Assembly (NCBI GenBank): GCA_031289165.1
Contig: JAITPZ010000183.1
Location: 1 to 35,199 of the forward strand
Reading direction: 5' to 3'
From: Synergistaceae bacterium
Lineage (GTDB): Bacteria > Synergistota > Synergistia > Synergistales > Aminobacteriaceae
DNA: 35,199 bases
The position numbers were made by a program, and so were the translations under genes. Under the pieces are notes generated by a model. That model saw nothing but the letters and a program-made list of their open reading frames with translations, was not told the DNA's origin and did no database searches. This document shows, one piece after another, positions 8,169 to 15,460 of this stretch (its first letter is position 1; each line of letters begins with the position of its first letter).

Positions 8169-8295
8169 AGCGCCCTCCTCCCTGTTCGAGAACTCGTATC
8201 CATCCTTTCTCTTATGGTATCATGGGCCATCGGTTCGTTTGGGTGTTTTGTTTTTTACTTTTTACTTCGGGTTCGATTATATGAAAGGAGATTCA

Positions 8296-8862
8296 ATGTT
8301 CATGTTCAGAATGGCAGTCGTTGTTTTTGTTCCGGTGTTTCTTGCGCTGTGTTTCACGTTCCTTCCGGGGACGGCCCTCGCGGGCGAGCGCCCGGTCGCC
8401 GTGTTCGAGACGTCCGCGGGGACGTTCCGGGTGACGCTTTTCCTCGATCTCGCCCCGAATACGGCGCAGAACTTTATCGACCTGGCGCGGAAGAACTTCT
8501 ACGACGGGGTGATTTTTCATCGCGTGATCGATGGATTCATGATTCAGGGCGGCGACCCCACCGGAACGGGCCGGGGCGGCCCCGGCCACCAGATCCCCGA
8601 CGAGTTCGGCCCCGGCCTGAAGCACGACAAACCCGGCATTCTGTCCATGGCGAACGCGGGACCGAACACCGGCGGATCCCAGTTCTTCATCACCCTGGTT
8701 CCCACGCCGCACCTGGACGGAAAACACGCGATCTTCGGCGAGGTCGCGGAGGGCATGGACGTGGTCCGGGCCATCGGCAAAACGAAGACCGATCCCGGCG
8801 ACAGGCCCGAGGTCGACGTCGTCATGAAATCGGTCACGATCGAGGACGCGAAACAGGATTGA
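8296..8862 (+). CDS. Secreted peptidyl-prolyl cis-trans isomerase, cyclophilin type
   Basis: 188 residues from ATG 8296, chosen because AAAGGAG (8284-8290) sits at the right spacing; an upstream in-frame ATG at 8281 has no such site. Residues 1-29 form a signal peptide ending in GTALA, so the product is exported. The mature part is a full cyclophilin: FHRVIDGFMIQGGDP holds the catalytic Arg and the Gln, and GSQFFITLVPTPHLDGKHAIFG completes the active-site strand. It would assist folding of exported proteins by isomerising X-Pro bonds. It appears to be a single-gene unit followed by a terminator hairpin. Confidence 0.9.
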   Translation: MFMFRMAVVVFVPVFLALCFTFLPGTALAGERPVAVFETSAGTFRVTLFLDLAPNTAQNFIDLARKNFYDGVIFHRVIDGFMIQGGDPTGTGRGGPGHQIPDEFGPGLKHDKPGILSMANAGPNTGGSQFFITLVPTPHLDGKHAIFGEVAEGMDVVRAIGKTKTDPGDRPEVDVVMKSVTIEDAKQD

Positions 8863-8897
8863 GACTGCAGGCTGCCCGAAATTTTACGGAACGACGA

Positions 8898-8935
8898 GGC
8901 TTGAAACTCCAATATACGGGGTTTCAGGCCTTTGA
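8898..8935 (+). terminator. Terminator of the cyclophilin gene
   Basis: An imperfect 10-11 bp inverted repeat (GGCTTGAAAC at 8898-8907 with GGTTTCAGGCC at 8920-8930) is followed by a T-rich stretch. It lies 36 nt after the cyclophilin stop. Confidence 0.55.
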
Positions 8936-8970
8936 TTTCGATTTTGTATTCCCGCCAGCGAAATGACTTC

Positions 8971-8999
8971 TTTACAGTTCCGTATATCCTCTCTAAAAT
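8971..8999 (+). promoter_or_regulatory. Sigma70-type promoter of the dehydratase-TRAP operon
   Basis: TTTACA (8971-8976) and TAAAAT (8994-8999) have a 17-bp spacing. They lie about 100 bp upstream of the enolase-superfamily gene. The spacer carries GTTCCGT, which forms an inverted repeat with ACGGAAC at 8886-8892. That is a possible regulator site, but no family can be named. Confidence 0.55.
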
Positions 9000-9101
9000 A
9001 GTAAGTATTATAAGCAAATTTATTCGGATATCGTACCGGTTTTTAAAAAAAGACTGTATTTAACGCATCGATATCAGAAAATCCTTGAGGAGGGAATCGC
9101 G

Positions 9102-10304
9102 ATGAAAATTACCAGTGTGGAGATTTTTGACTGCGAGGTGAACCGGAAGGATCCGACGATGGCCGCGTTCAACCCGGTGCTGATTCGCGTCAACACGGAC
9201 GAGGGCATCAGCGGAATCGGCGAGGTGGGGCTTGCCTACGGAAACGCGTCGAAGGCGGCCGTGGGCATCGTCCGTGATCTGGGCAGGCTGATCGTCGGCA
9301 GAGACCCGATGAAGGTCGAGGCGCTGTGGGAGTACCTTTTTCGGGGAACCTTCTGGGGCATGGGCGGGGGGCCCGTCATCTACGGCGGCATGAGCGCCAT
9401 CGACATCGCCTGCTGGGATATCCGCGGCAAGGCCCTCAACGCTCCAATCTGGCAGCTTTTGGGCGGACGAACGAAGGAGGACCTGCGCACCTACGCGAGC
9501 CAGCTCCAGTTCGACTGGGGGCTGCAGTACAAGCGCCTGACGGAGCCCGCGCAGTATGCCGAGGCGGCGCGCAGGGCACTGGCGGAGGGGTACGACGCCA
9601 TCAAGGTCGATCCCCTTATGATCGACCGCAATGCCAACCGCCCCAACGAGTCCGACGAATCCTGGAACTTCTACGGCATCCTCAAAGCCGATCAGGTCAA
9701 AATGGCGGTGGACAGGGTTCGGGCCATGAGGAAGGAAGTGGGGCCCGACGTCGACATCATCATTGAGATTCATTCCTACCTGGGCGTCAACTCCGCAAAA
9801 CAGCTTGGCAGGGCGCTGGAGGAGTTCAATATTTTCTATTACGAAGAACCCCTGTACCCGATGCACGCGGAGAATATGGCGGAGGTGGCGGATAAGGTTC
9901 GGATACCGATCGCCTCGGGCGAGCGAATTTACACCCGCTGGGGCTACCGCCCCTTCATGGAAAAGGGCGCGCTCGCAGTCATACAGCCCGACCTGTGCCT
10001 GGTGGGAGGGATCACCGAGGGGAAGAAAATCTGCGACTTTGCCAACGTCTACGATGCCACGGTGCAGGTTCACGTGTGCGGCGGCCCCGTCTCCACCGCG
10101 GCGGCGCTGCAGGTCGAGTCGACGATTCCAAACTTCATCATTCATGAACACCACACTTACGCGCTCAAGTCGGCCATCCGGGAGCTCTGCAAATACGACT
10201 ACCAGCCCGAAAAGGGAATGTACCGGGCCCCGAACCTTCCGGGACTGGGGCAGGAACTGAACGACGGGGTCGTAAAGGACTATCTGGTCTGTACAATACA
10301 ATAA
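9102..10304 (+). CDS. Enolase-superfamily (mandelate racemase/D-galactonate dehydratase-like) enzyme
   Basis: 400 residues covering the N-terminal capping domain and the barrel. The metal and acid/base positions are visible: KVD (K168-x-D170), E222 in IIEIHSY with H224, EEP at 248-250, E274 in ASGER, and H324 in QVHVCGGPV. This pattern fits the mandelate racemase subgroup, closest in style to sugar-acid (galactonate-type) dehydratases, which abstract the proton alpha to a carboxylate using Mg2+. The exact acid substrate cannot be read. GAGGAGGGA precedes ATG 9102. The next gene, a TRAP binding protein, starts 17 nt after the stop, so this enzyme very likely acts on the acid that the transporter brings in. 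Confidence 0.85.
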   Translation: MKITSVEIFDCEVNRKDPTMAAFNPVLIRVNTDEGISGIGEVGLAYGNASKAAVGIVRDLGRLIVGRDPMKVEALWEYLFRGTFWGMGGGPVIYGGMSAIDIACWDIRGKALNAPIWQLLGGRTKEDLRTYASQLQFDWGLQYKRLTEPAQYAEAARRALAEGYDAIKVDPLMIDRNANRPNESDESWNFYGILKADQVKMAVDRVRAMRKEVGPDVDIIIEIHSYLGVNSAKQLGRALEEFNIFYYEEPLYPMHAENMAEVADKVRIPIASGERIYTRWGYRPFMEKGALAVIQPDLCLVGGITEGKKICDFANVYDATVQVHVCGGPVSTAAALQVESTIPNFIIHEHHTYALKSAIRELCKYDYQPEKGMYRAPNLPGLGQELNDGVVKDYLVCTIQ

Positions 10305-10321
10305 AGGAGGATAATTTTATT

Positions 10322-11368
10322 ATGAAGAAGGTACGCCTTACCGCTGTTCGCGCTCTCCTGTGTCTGTTGGCGCTCTGCGTCGTCGCCGGCCCCGCGGCCG
10401 CGAAAACGGCCATTCGCATCAACGCGGCCTCCAACCCCAAGGCTTCGCCGGATACGCCGACGATCCACTGGTATCAGAAATTCGCGGAACTCATGAAGGA
10501 GAAGGCGGGGGACGACGCGGACGTCAAAATTTACTGGGACAACCAGCTCGCCAAGACCTACCCCGACGGGATCAACGGGACTCAGAACCAGACCCTGCAG
10601 ATGTGCAACATCCCCGCGGCGTCTCTGGCCGAGTTTTCGAAGGCGATGATCCCCCTCAACGGGCTTTACGTCGTCCCCTTTCCCCACAATCAGATCGCCC
10701 GCAACGCCTTCGCCGGAGAGCTGGGCGAGAAGATTCGCGCGCAGGTCATTCAGGACACGGGACTCAGGATCGTTTCTTTCTGGGACTACGGTTTTCGGTA
10801 CATCCTGACGGCCAAAAAGCCCGTCACGAAGGTGGAGGATCTGAAGGGCATGAAATTTCGATGCCAGCCGAACCCCGTGCAGCTGGAGGCCTTCAGGGCC
10901 TACGGCGCCAATCCGACTCCCATCACCTACGCCGAGCTTTTCACGTCGCTTCAGCAGGGCGTCATCGACGGAACGGAAAACCCGCTGGTCAACGTTTACA
11001 TGTCGCGCCTGTACGAGGTCACCAGATACTTTACGAAAACGGGACATATCCTCGAGTTCAACGTCTGCCTCGTCAACGAGGACTGGTATCGGAAGCTCCC
11101 CGAAAACATCCGTAAGGCGTTTGACGAGTCCGTCGCCGAAGCGGACGTCGCGTTCAACGAGCAATTCGACAGGGCGGAGAGCAATTTCATGAAGGTCGTC
11201 GAGGAAAAGAAGATGGAAATTTTCGACGTCGCTCCGGAGGACGCCGCAAAGTTCGTCGAGATCGGCCGGGCGGCCTCCAGAGGGGAAATCATCAAACAGG
11301 TGGGCGAAGAGTACTACAACTACTTCATGGGCGAGCTGGAAAAAGCCGAAAAGGCCCTGCTGAAATAG
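10322..11368 (+). CDS. dctP: TRAP transporter solute-binding protein (DctP family)
   Basis: 348 residues. Residues 1-27 are a signal peptide ending in GPAAA. The mature part is a DctP/TAXI-type periplasmic binding protein: DLKGMKFRCQPNPVQLEAFRAYGANPTPITYAEL includes the conserved arginine that binds the substrate carboxylate, and LQQGVIDGTENP is the family signature. It delivers an organic acid to the DctQM membrane parts encoded next. A ribosome site (AAAGGAGG) lies just after the dehydratase stop. A terminator-like hairpin after this gene probably lets the binding protein be made in excess over the membrane subunits. Confidence 0.92.
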   Translation: MKKVRLTAVRALLCLLALCVVAGPAAAKTAIRINAASNPKASPDTPTIHWYQKFAELMKEKAGDDADVKIYWDNQLAKTYPDGINGTQNQTLQMCNIPAASLAEFSKAMIPLNGLYVVPFPHNQIARNAFAGELGEKIRAQVIQDTGLRIVSFWDYGFRYILTAKKPVTKVEDLKGMKFRCQPNPVQLEAFRAYGANPTPITYAELFTSLQQGVIDGTENPLVNVYMSRLYEVTRYFTKTGHILEFNVCLVNEDWYRKLPENIRKAFDESVAEADVAFNEQFDRAESNFMKVVEEKKMEIFDVAPEDAAKFVEIGRAASRGEIIKQVGEEYYNYFMGELEKAEKALLK

Positions 11369-11398
11369 ATTTCCCGCGTCGTCTCGATTTTCGAAAAA

Positions 11399-11426
11399 GG
11401 GGTTCGGAACTCCGGCCCCTTTTTTT
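11399..11426 (+). terminator. Intra-operon terminator/attenuator between dctP and dctQ
   Basis: A GGGG...CCCC stem with an inner CGGA-AC-TCCG stem (11399-11419) is followed by seven Ts. It lies 30 nt after the dctP stop and 31 nt before the dctQ start. Partial termination here would raise the ratio of binding protein to permease, a known arrangement in TRAP and ABC operons. Confidence 0.65.
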
Positions 11427-11456
11427 ATCTGGAAATCGGATTTGGGAGGCAAAATC

Positions 11457-11981
11457 ATGGTGTTTTTGAAATGGCTGGATAAAAATTTTGAAAGGGTCGT
11501 CGTTATCGCCGCGACGTTCATTCTGCTTTCGGCCTCTTTTCTCGGGGTGATGACGCGGTACGTATTCAACATGTCCCTGACCTGGACGGAGGAAATTTCT
11601 CTTTTCGCGCTGATCTGGCTCGCGTATTTCGGCGCGGCCATCTCCGTGACGCGCCGGCGCCATCTGCGCATCGAGCTGCTGCCCATGCTGCTGCTCGGCA
11701 AACGGGGGCAGAAGCTGGTCAATATCGTGGCCAACCTGGCCTTCCTGGGGTTCGCGCTTTTCATCGTCAGCGGGACGCTCGACATGACGCTTCTGGCCTG
11801 GAGGACGAATCAGGTATTCGCGGCCACGGGGATACGACGCTGGACCTCCATTGCGGCCGTTCCCTGCGCCTTTCTGGTGATCGCCCTGCGCGTCTTTCAG
11901 GACACGCTGCGCCACTGGAGCGAGTACAGGGCAATGGGTTTGGGCGGGGACGGGGACGATCCGGCTTCCGTCTCCGGATAG
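11457..11981 (+). CDS. dctQ: TRAP transporter small permease (DctQ family)
   Basis: 174 residues with four predicted membrane segments (about 15-37, 48-66, 87-109 and 128-148). The motif WTEEISLFALIWLAYFGAAISV and the following RRRHLRIELL are typical of DctQ. It forms the permease complex with DctM in the inner membrane. Start ATG 11457 was chosen because GGGAGG (11444-11449) is 7 nt upstream; an earlier in-frame TTG at 11442 overlaps that site. Confidence 0.9.
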   Translation: MVFLKWLDKNFERVVVIAATFILLSASFLGVMTRYVFNMSLTWTEEISLFALIWLAYFGAAISVTRRRHLRIELLPMLLLGKRGQKLVNIVANLAFLGFALFIVSGTLDMTLLAWRTNQVFAATGIRRWTSIAAVPCAFLVIALRVFQDTLRHWSEYRAMGLGGDGDDPASVSG

Positions 11982-12011
11982 ACGAACGAAAAACGGGAGG
12001 GGCGTACAAAT

Positions 12012-13289
12012 ATGGAACCTCTGATTTTGATGGGGCTTTTTTTCCTTTTTCTGGCGTCGAGCCTGCATATCGCGGTGGCGATTGGGCTGGCCGTCATTGG
12101 CTTCACGTTCTTCTACCCCGTCGGGAATCTCTCGTTCGTCGCGCTGAACATGTACACGGGGCTTTATTCTTTCCCGCTCCTGGCCATCCCCTTCTTCTGC
12201 CTGGTCGGCTCGATCATGGAGGGGGGTGGACTCTCCAAACGGCTCGTGGACGTGGCGGGCAAGGCGGTGGGAAACAAAACCTCCGGCCTGGCGATCGTCA
12301 CCATTCTCGCCTGCCTGTTCTTCGGGGCGATTTCGGGTTCGGCCCCCGCAACGGTGGCCGCAATCGGCGGCATCATGTTTCCCGAGATGAAAAAACACGG
12401 TTATCACAGGGAATTTGCGGCGGGCCTCATCGCTACGGCGGGGGGGCTGGGCATCATCATCCCGCCGAGCGTACCCATGGTCGTCTACGGCGTGGGAACT
12501 CAAACGTCCATCGGGGACCTTTTCCTGTGCGGCATCGTTCCCGGAATTACCTGCGGCGTTTTTCTGATGATCGTTTCGGTGCTGATCGGTAAAAAGCGCG
12601 GCTACCGCGGCGGGGAGAAAACGTCCCGCGGAGAGATGGGACGGGCCGTATGGGATGCGAAATGGGCTCTGGCCCTGCCGGTCATCATCCTGGGCGGCAT
12701 TTACAACGGAATTTTCACCCCCACGGAGGCGGGCGTCGTGGGGTGCGTCTACGCCCTTTTCGTCGCCTGTTTCATCTACCGGGAACTGACGTGGCGAAAA
12801 ATCCCGGACATTTTTGTCGACAACGCGTCGGTGGTGGGGATCATTTTTCTGACGTTCGGCGTGGCGAACTCCCTTTCCTTCCTGGTCTCGTTCACGCAGC
12901 TTCCGGACGCGCTGGCGACCGCGGTGGCCTCCATCTCCCAAAATAAATACGTGGTGCTGGCGATTATCAACGTTTTCCTCCTGATCGTCGGCATGCTCAT
13001 GGACACCATGTCCGCAAACCTGATTTTTTCCCCGCTGCTCCTTTCCATCGTCGCGCCCCTCGGGGTGGACCCGCTCCACTTCGGCATCATCGTCACGATC
13101 AACCTGGCGCTGGGGTTCGTCACTCCGCCCATGGCGACGAATCTCTACCTCACCTCCGCTCTGACGAAGGTGCCCGTCCCCGACGTCGTCAGGGAATCGC
13201 TGCCTTTTGTCGCCGCGATGATCGCGGCGCTGTTTCTCGTGACCTACGTACCCGAATTGAGCACGGGCATTTTAAAGCTGGTCCGTTAG
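12012..13289 (+). CDS. dctM: TRAP transporter large permease (DctM family)
   Basis: 425 residues, hydrophobic throughout, with about 11-12 membrane segments. Family motifs include FPLLAIPFFCLVGSIM, GAISGSAPATVAAIGGIM, IPPSVPMVVYG, FTPTEAGVVG and VTPPMATNL. It is the sodium- or proton-coupled permease of the TRAP system. A ribosome site (GGGAGGGG) precedes ATG 12012, and 30 nt separate it from dctQ. A strong terminator follows at 13455. With dctP and dctQ it completes one tripartite transporter next to the dehydratase that probably uses its cargo. The 165 nt between its stop and the terminator hold no gene that I can support. Confidence 0.93.
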   Translation: MEPLILMGLFFLFLASSLHIAVAIGLAVIGFTFFYPVGNLSFVALNMYTGLYSFPLLAIPFFCLVGSIMEGGGLSKRLVDVAGKAVGNKTSGLAIVTILACLFFGAISGSAPATVAAIGGIMFPEMKKHGYHREFAAGLIATAGGLGIIIPPSVPMVVYGVGTQTSIGDLFLCGIVPGITCGVFLMIVSVLIGKKRGYRGGEKTSRGEMGRAVWDAKWALALPVIILGGIYNGIFTPTEAGVVGCVYALFVACFIYRELTWRKIPDIFVDNASVVGIIFLTFGVANSLSFLVSFTQLPDALATAVASISQNKYVVLAIINVFLLIVGMLMDTMSANLIFSPLLLSIVAPLGVDPLHFGIIVTINLALGFVTPPMATNLYLTSALTKVPVPDVVRESLPFVAAMIAALFLVTYVPELSTGILKLVR

Positions 13290-13454
13290 GTTCGGAAGCG
13301 AGCATCTCCGAGAGGCGATAAAAAGACTTCGCATGGGGATCGTCACCGCCCGACGGACCGAGTCGATGTATCGCCGGAAGGTCAAAACGCTCTTCGAACT
13401 CAGGCGGACGCAGAAATTCAGGATTTCATTCAGGCGCGCATCATTCGCGCTCCC

Positions 13455-13498
13455 AAAGGGATATCCTCGCCGGAAAGGCCCTCGGGATATCCCTTTTT
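13455..13498. terminator. Strong bidirectional terminator after the TRAP operon
   Basis: A 12-bp perfect stem (AAAGGGATATCC at 13455-13466, GGATATCCCTTT at 13485-13496) is followed by Ts on the plus strand. On the minus strand it would also end the decayed PAS gene, whose stop is 27 nt away. Confidence 0.7.
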
Positions 13499-13524
13499 CG
13501 CTGTCGTTTCTCCATTCATCACGA

Positions 13525-14300
13525 TTACCTCCAGTTGGAGAGAAGTTGTTCAATCAGTTTTTTTCCCTTATCGGAAATGGCCTCGTCGTCGCACTCGTGT
13601 ACGGCCTTGGGTCAGATCTCTGAACACGTCCGCGCAGGGGGTATTCGAGAAGAGAGGCTCCATTTTCCCGACCTCGTCCTGCGCCTTCATCAAATCCTCC
13701 CGGATCAGGTTCGGCAGAGATTCTATGGTGCGTCTCGCCTCCTCCCGATCCAATGCCCCGAGGAAGATCGCACCTTCTCCCGAAGTGAGAGAACCCTCGC
13801 GGGAGCCTCCGGAAAAGGCCATCCGCAGCGATACGCTCATCTGGTCCAGCCGGGCCTCGAATTCCCGCAGAAACATACCGGGGTTCGCGTTTTTTTTCAA
13901 AAATCGTTTCTTCTCCGCGCCCGCTCTCTCTTCGATGCTTTCTTTCGGCCCCTTTTTGACGCATTGCTTCAACGCTTTTTCAAGACGGGACGCGCTTTCG
14001 GCTGTACTGGTCCCGTAAATCCTGGCATCCGGCCAGAAGAACCCGACGCTGATTGATGTGAACGCGGATCAGGACGGTTTTGCAGGGAATCAGGTTTCCG
14101 CGCCGATCCCTGTGCGTCCATTCAAAGGAGAGAAATCCCTTTTTCCCCGCCTCCGCGACGAGCTGCCGGTACTTTTCGGCGGAGGGCGCTCCGTCCGGCT
14201 GGCAGTACGGGGAAAAGCGCAGAACGTTTTCGACATGAACGGCCTTATTGCCGAAACCTCCGCGGCGGTATGTGTTTCGGGGGCCGATGCCCCGGGTCGT
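13525..14300 (-). pseudogene. Decayed PAS-domain signalling gene with at least two frameshifts
   Basis: Reading the minus strand, one frame from about 14300 to 13985 gives a PAS domain half: NKAVHVENVLRFSPYCQPDG, then FEWTHRDRRGNLIPCKTVLI and LLAGCQDLRDQ. This is the style of PAS modules that are frequent in sensor kinases. After a one-base shift near 14000 the sequence continues as SASRLEKALKQCVKKGPKES and a helical segment down to FRDLT (13606). After another shift it ends KAVHECDDEAISDKGKK...LLSNWR and a TAA at 13525-13527. Each piece has protein-like composition only in its own frame. The N-terminal half of the PAS domain is missing, cut by the hairpin region at 14303-14350. The helical part is not recognised. 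Confidence 0.65.
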
Positions 14301-14302
14301 AA

Positions 14303-14350
14303 AAAGAAGAAGAGAGTTTGGGAGGGGACTCGCAAACTCTCTTCTTCTTT
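14303..14350. terminator. 18-bp perfect hairpin, terminator-like
   Basis: AAAGAAGAAGAGAGTTTG (14303-14320) is the exact reverse complement of 14333-14350, with a 12-nt loop. On the minus strand the stem ends in a run of five Ts, so it would terminate the small transcription unit that starts near 14452. Confidence 0.65.
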
Positions 14351-14367
14351 ATTTGGGGGGTGTTAAA

Positions 14368-14416
14368 AACGCCTGAACAGAAGGGGCGTTATCCGTAACG
14401 GCGAAATTCACCGTTA
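14368..14416 (-). promoter_or_regulatory. Attenuator-like leader with three overlapping alternative hairpins
   Basis: On the minus strand, in order: TAACGG-TGAATTTCG-CCGTTA (14416 to 14396, extendable to 8-9 bp through a G-U pair), then CGTTA-CGGA-TAACG (14400 to 14387), then AACGCC...GGCGTT (14390 to 14368) followed by TTTTT. The middle hairpin shares its left arm with the first and its right arm with the third. This is the layout of an anti-antiterminator, antiterminator and terminator. A short reading frame KTAINGEFRRYG followed by TAA runs through it, but its first codon after the AGGAG site would be ATA. No intact gene lies downstream, only the PAS relic. Confidence 0.4.
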
Positions 14417-14459
14417 ATTGCTGTTTTTATGATTCTCCTGTTTGTTTGTTCATGCGAAC

Positions 14460-14487
14460 ATTCTACATCAAAAATACATATTGTCAA
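14460..14487 (-). promoter_or_regulatory. Strong sigma70-type promoter, minus strand
   Basis: TTGACA (14482-14487) and TAGAAT (14460-14465) are spaced 16 bp apart. The predicted start lies at or next to an ATG that opens an eight-codon frame, MNKQTGES. The transcript would pass the attenuator-like hairpins and end at 14303-14350. Confidence 0.6.
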
Positions 14488-14580
14488 CAGGGTAATCGAA
14501 AATATAAAAACCTTCTTACGGTGAGTTATTGAAAATCGAATCGCCCCCACGATTTCGGATGGTCGCCTTCAAAGTTGGAC

Positions 14581-14608
14581 TTGACACAAACTCACAATGC
14601 TATATTAT
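14581..14608 (+). promoter_or_regulatory. Sigma70-type promoter of the DUF3793-flavodoxin unit
   Basis: TTGACA (14581-14586) and TATTAT (14603-14608) are spaced 16 bp apart. They lie about 60-80 bp upstream of the first start codons. The promoter is divergent from the one at 14460-14487 within about 120 bp. Confidence 0.65.
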
Positions 14609-14665
14609 GTTCGCATTATCAAACTTAAACGAACTTCTTCGAAATTGTATTTGGAGGGTAAATCT

Positions 14666-14713
14666 GTGACGACGGTGGAGAAAATGCCATGCACATCATG
14701 CAGACGTTCATGA
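14666..14713 (+). CDS. Possible 15-residue leader peptide overlapping the DUF3793 start
   Basis: GTG at 14666 follows the best ribosome site in the region (GGAGG, 14653-14657) by 8 nt and opens MTTVEKMPCTSCRRS, ending in TGA at 14711-14713. The stop overlaps an in-frame ATG (14710) of the DUF3793 gene as ATGA, a classic coupling arrangement. The peptide has a C-x-x-C pair. It could instead be noise, since the DUF3793 ATG at 14689 has its own weaker site. Confidence 0.3.
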   Translation: MTTVEKMPCTSCRRS

Positions 14714-15306
14714 CCCTGATCAGGGACAGGGATACCGATGAGTACATCGAGTCGCTGCTTGCGTGTTTTGCCGCTCCGACAATCAGGGGCCTGAAGCCGG
14801 GGAGCCTGATCAACCTCTGCCGTCACGGGGACGACAATATCACCCTCGCCTGGCATTCCGAAAAGGAGGAGCTGCTCCGTAAATTTCGCCTGGAGGCGTT
14901 CACGTTTCCCCCTCGCCCGTCGTGCGACGCGTGGGAGCGAAACGCCGTGCTCGTTCTGCTGTACAGGAAGGAGCTTCTGGCCCGCGCGCTCTTCACGGAG
15001 GAGGCCGCCTCCATCCTGCGGCCTCTGGGATACGACCATCGCGCTTCCCGCGTGGAATCCTGCCTCGAACGCCTGGGGGAGCGTTTCAGGGAGAATTTTC
15101 CGCACGAGATCGGACTTTTTCTCGGCTATCCCCCGGAGGACGTGCGGGAGTTCATTCGCAATCGGGGCAGGGGCTGTCTTGCGACCGGATACTGGAAGGT
15201 TTACGGTGACGTGAGGGAAGCCAAACGCGCCTTTCAGCGGTTCAGGCGCGCGGAATACGACGCCGCGCGTTCCCTGATTCATGCCAAACTGAAATCAAAG
15301 TCATGA
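14689..15306 (+). CDS. DUF3793 family protein
   Basis: 205 residues from ATG 14689 (GGTGGAG at 14674-14680); a shorter start at 14710 is possible. Family signatures are CFAAPTIRGLKPGSLINL near residues 25-42, AVLVLLYRKELL in the middle, and the conserved HEIGLFLGYPPEDVREFI and GYWKVYGD near the C-terminus. The function of DUF3793 proteins is not established. They are often encoded beside a flavodoxin, as here, and some loci are iron-linked. No signal peptide or membrane segment is seen, so it is cytoplasmic. It has its own promoter. The stop codon directly abuts a MITE that separates it from the flavodoxin gene. Confidence 0.8.
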   Translation: MHIMQTFMTLIRDRDTDEYIESLLACFAAPTIRGLKPGSLINLCRHGDDNITLAWHSEKEELLRKFRLEAFTFPPRPSCDAWERNAVLVLLYRKELLARALFTEEAASILRPLGYDHRASRVESCLERLGERFRENFPHEIGLFLGYPPEDVREFIRNRGRGCLATGYWKVYGDVREAKRAFQRFRRAEYDAARSLIHAKLKSKS

Positions 15307-15412
15307 TATAGCGCTTTAACTTGAGTTTACTAATAGGAGGCTAAAAGTTTTCCTCGACAGTGAGCCGTTTTCAGCTGTTCTAACTTTAGACTTTTTACTT
15401 GAATTCACTATA
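15307..15412 (+). repeat. MITE-like 105-bp repeat, copy 2
   Basis: It begins TATAGCG immediately after the DUF3793 stop and ends CACTATA. The interior is nearly identical to copy 1 (the block from AGGCTAAAAG to GACAGTGAGCCG is shared). It is inserted between two genes that are usually neighbours. It carries no coding sequence. Confidence 0.8.
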
Positions 15413-15460
15413 TCTCGTTCCGGCGGGTCCGGAAGAAAATTACACAGGGGAGGATTTTAC

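Noticed and set aside
8017..8295. Longer cyclophilin start far upstream
   Set aside because: It would overlap the divergent ankyrin gene and place the signal peptide inside the protein; ATG 8296 has the correct ribosome site.
11325..13079. Very long minus-strand frame opposite dctQM, and similar ones opposite recQ and the hybrid kinase
   Set aside because: His/Arg/Asp-rich antisense shadows of high-GC genes; composition is not protein-like and the plus-strand genes have clear families.
13333..13623. Plus-strand frame after dctM starting MGIVTARRTESMYRRK
   Set aside because: No ribosome site, runs through the strong operon terminator, and has no recognisable motif.
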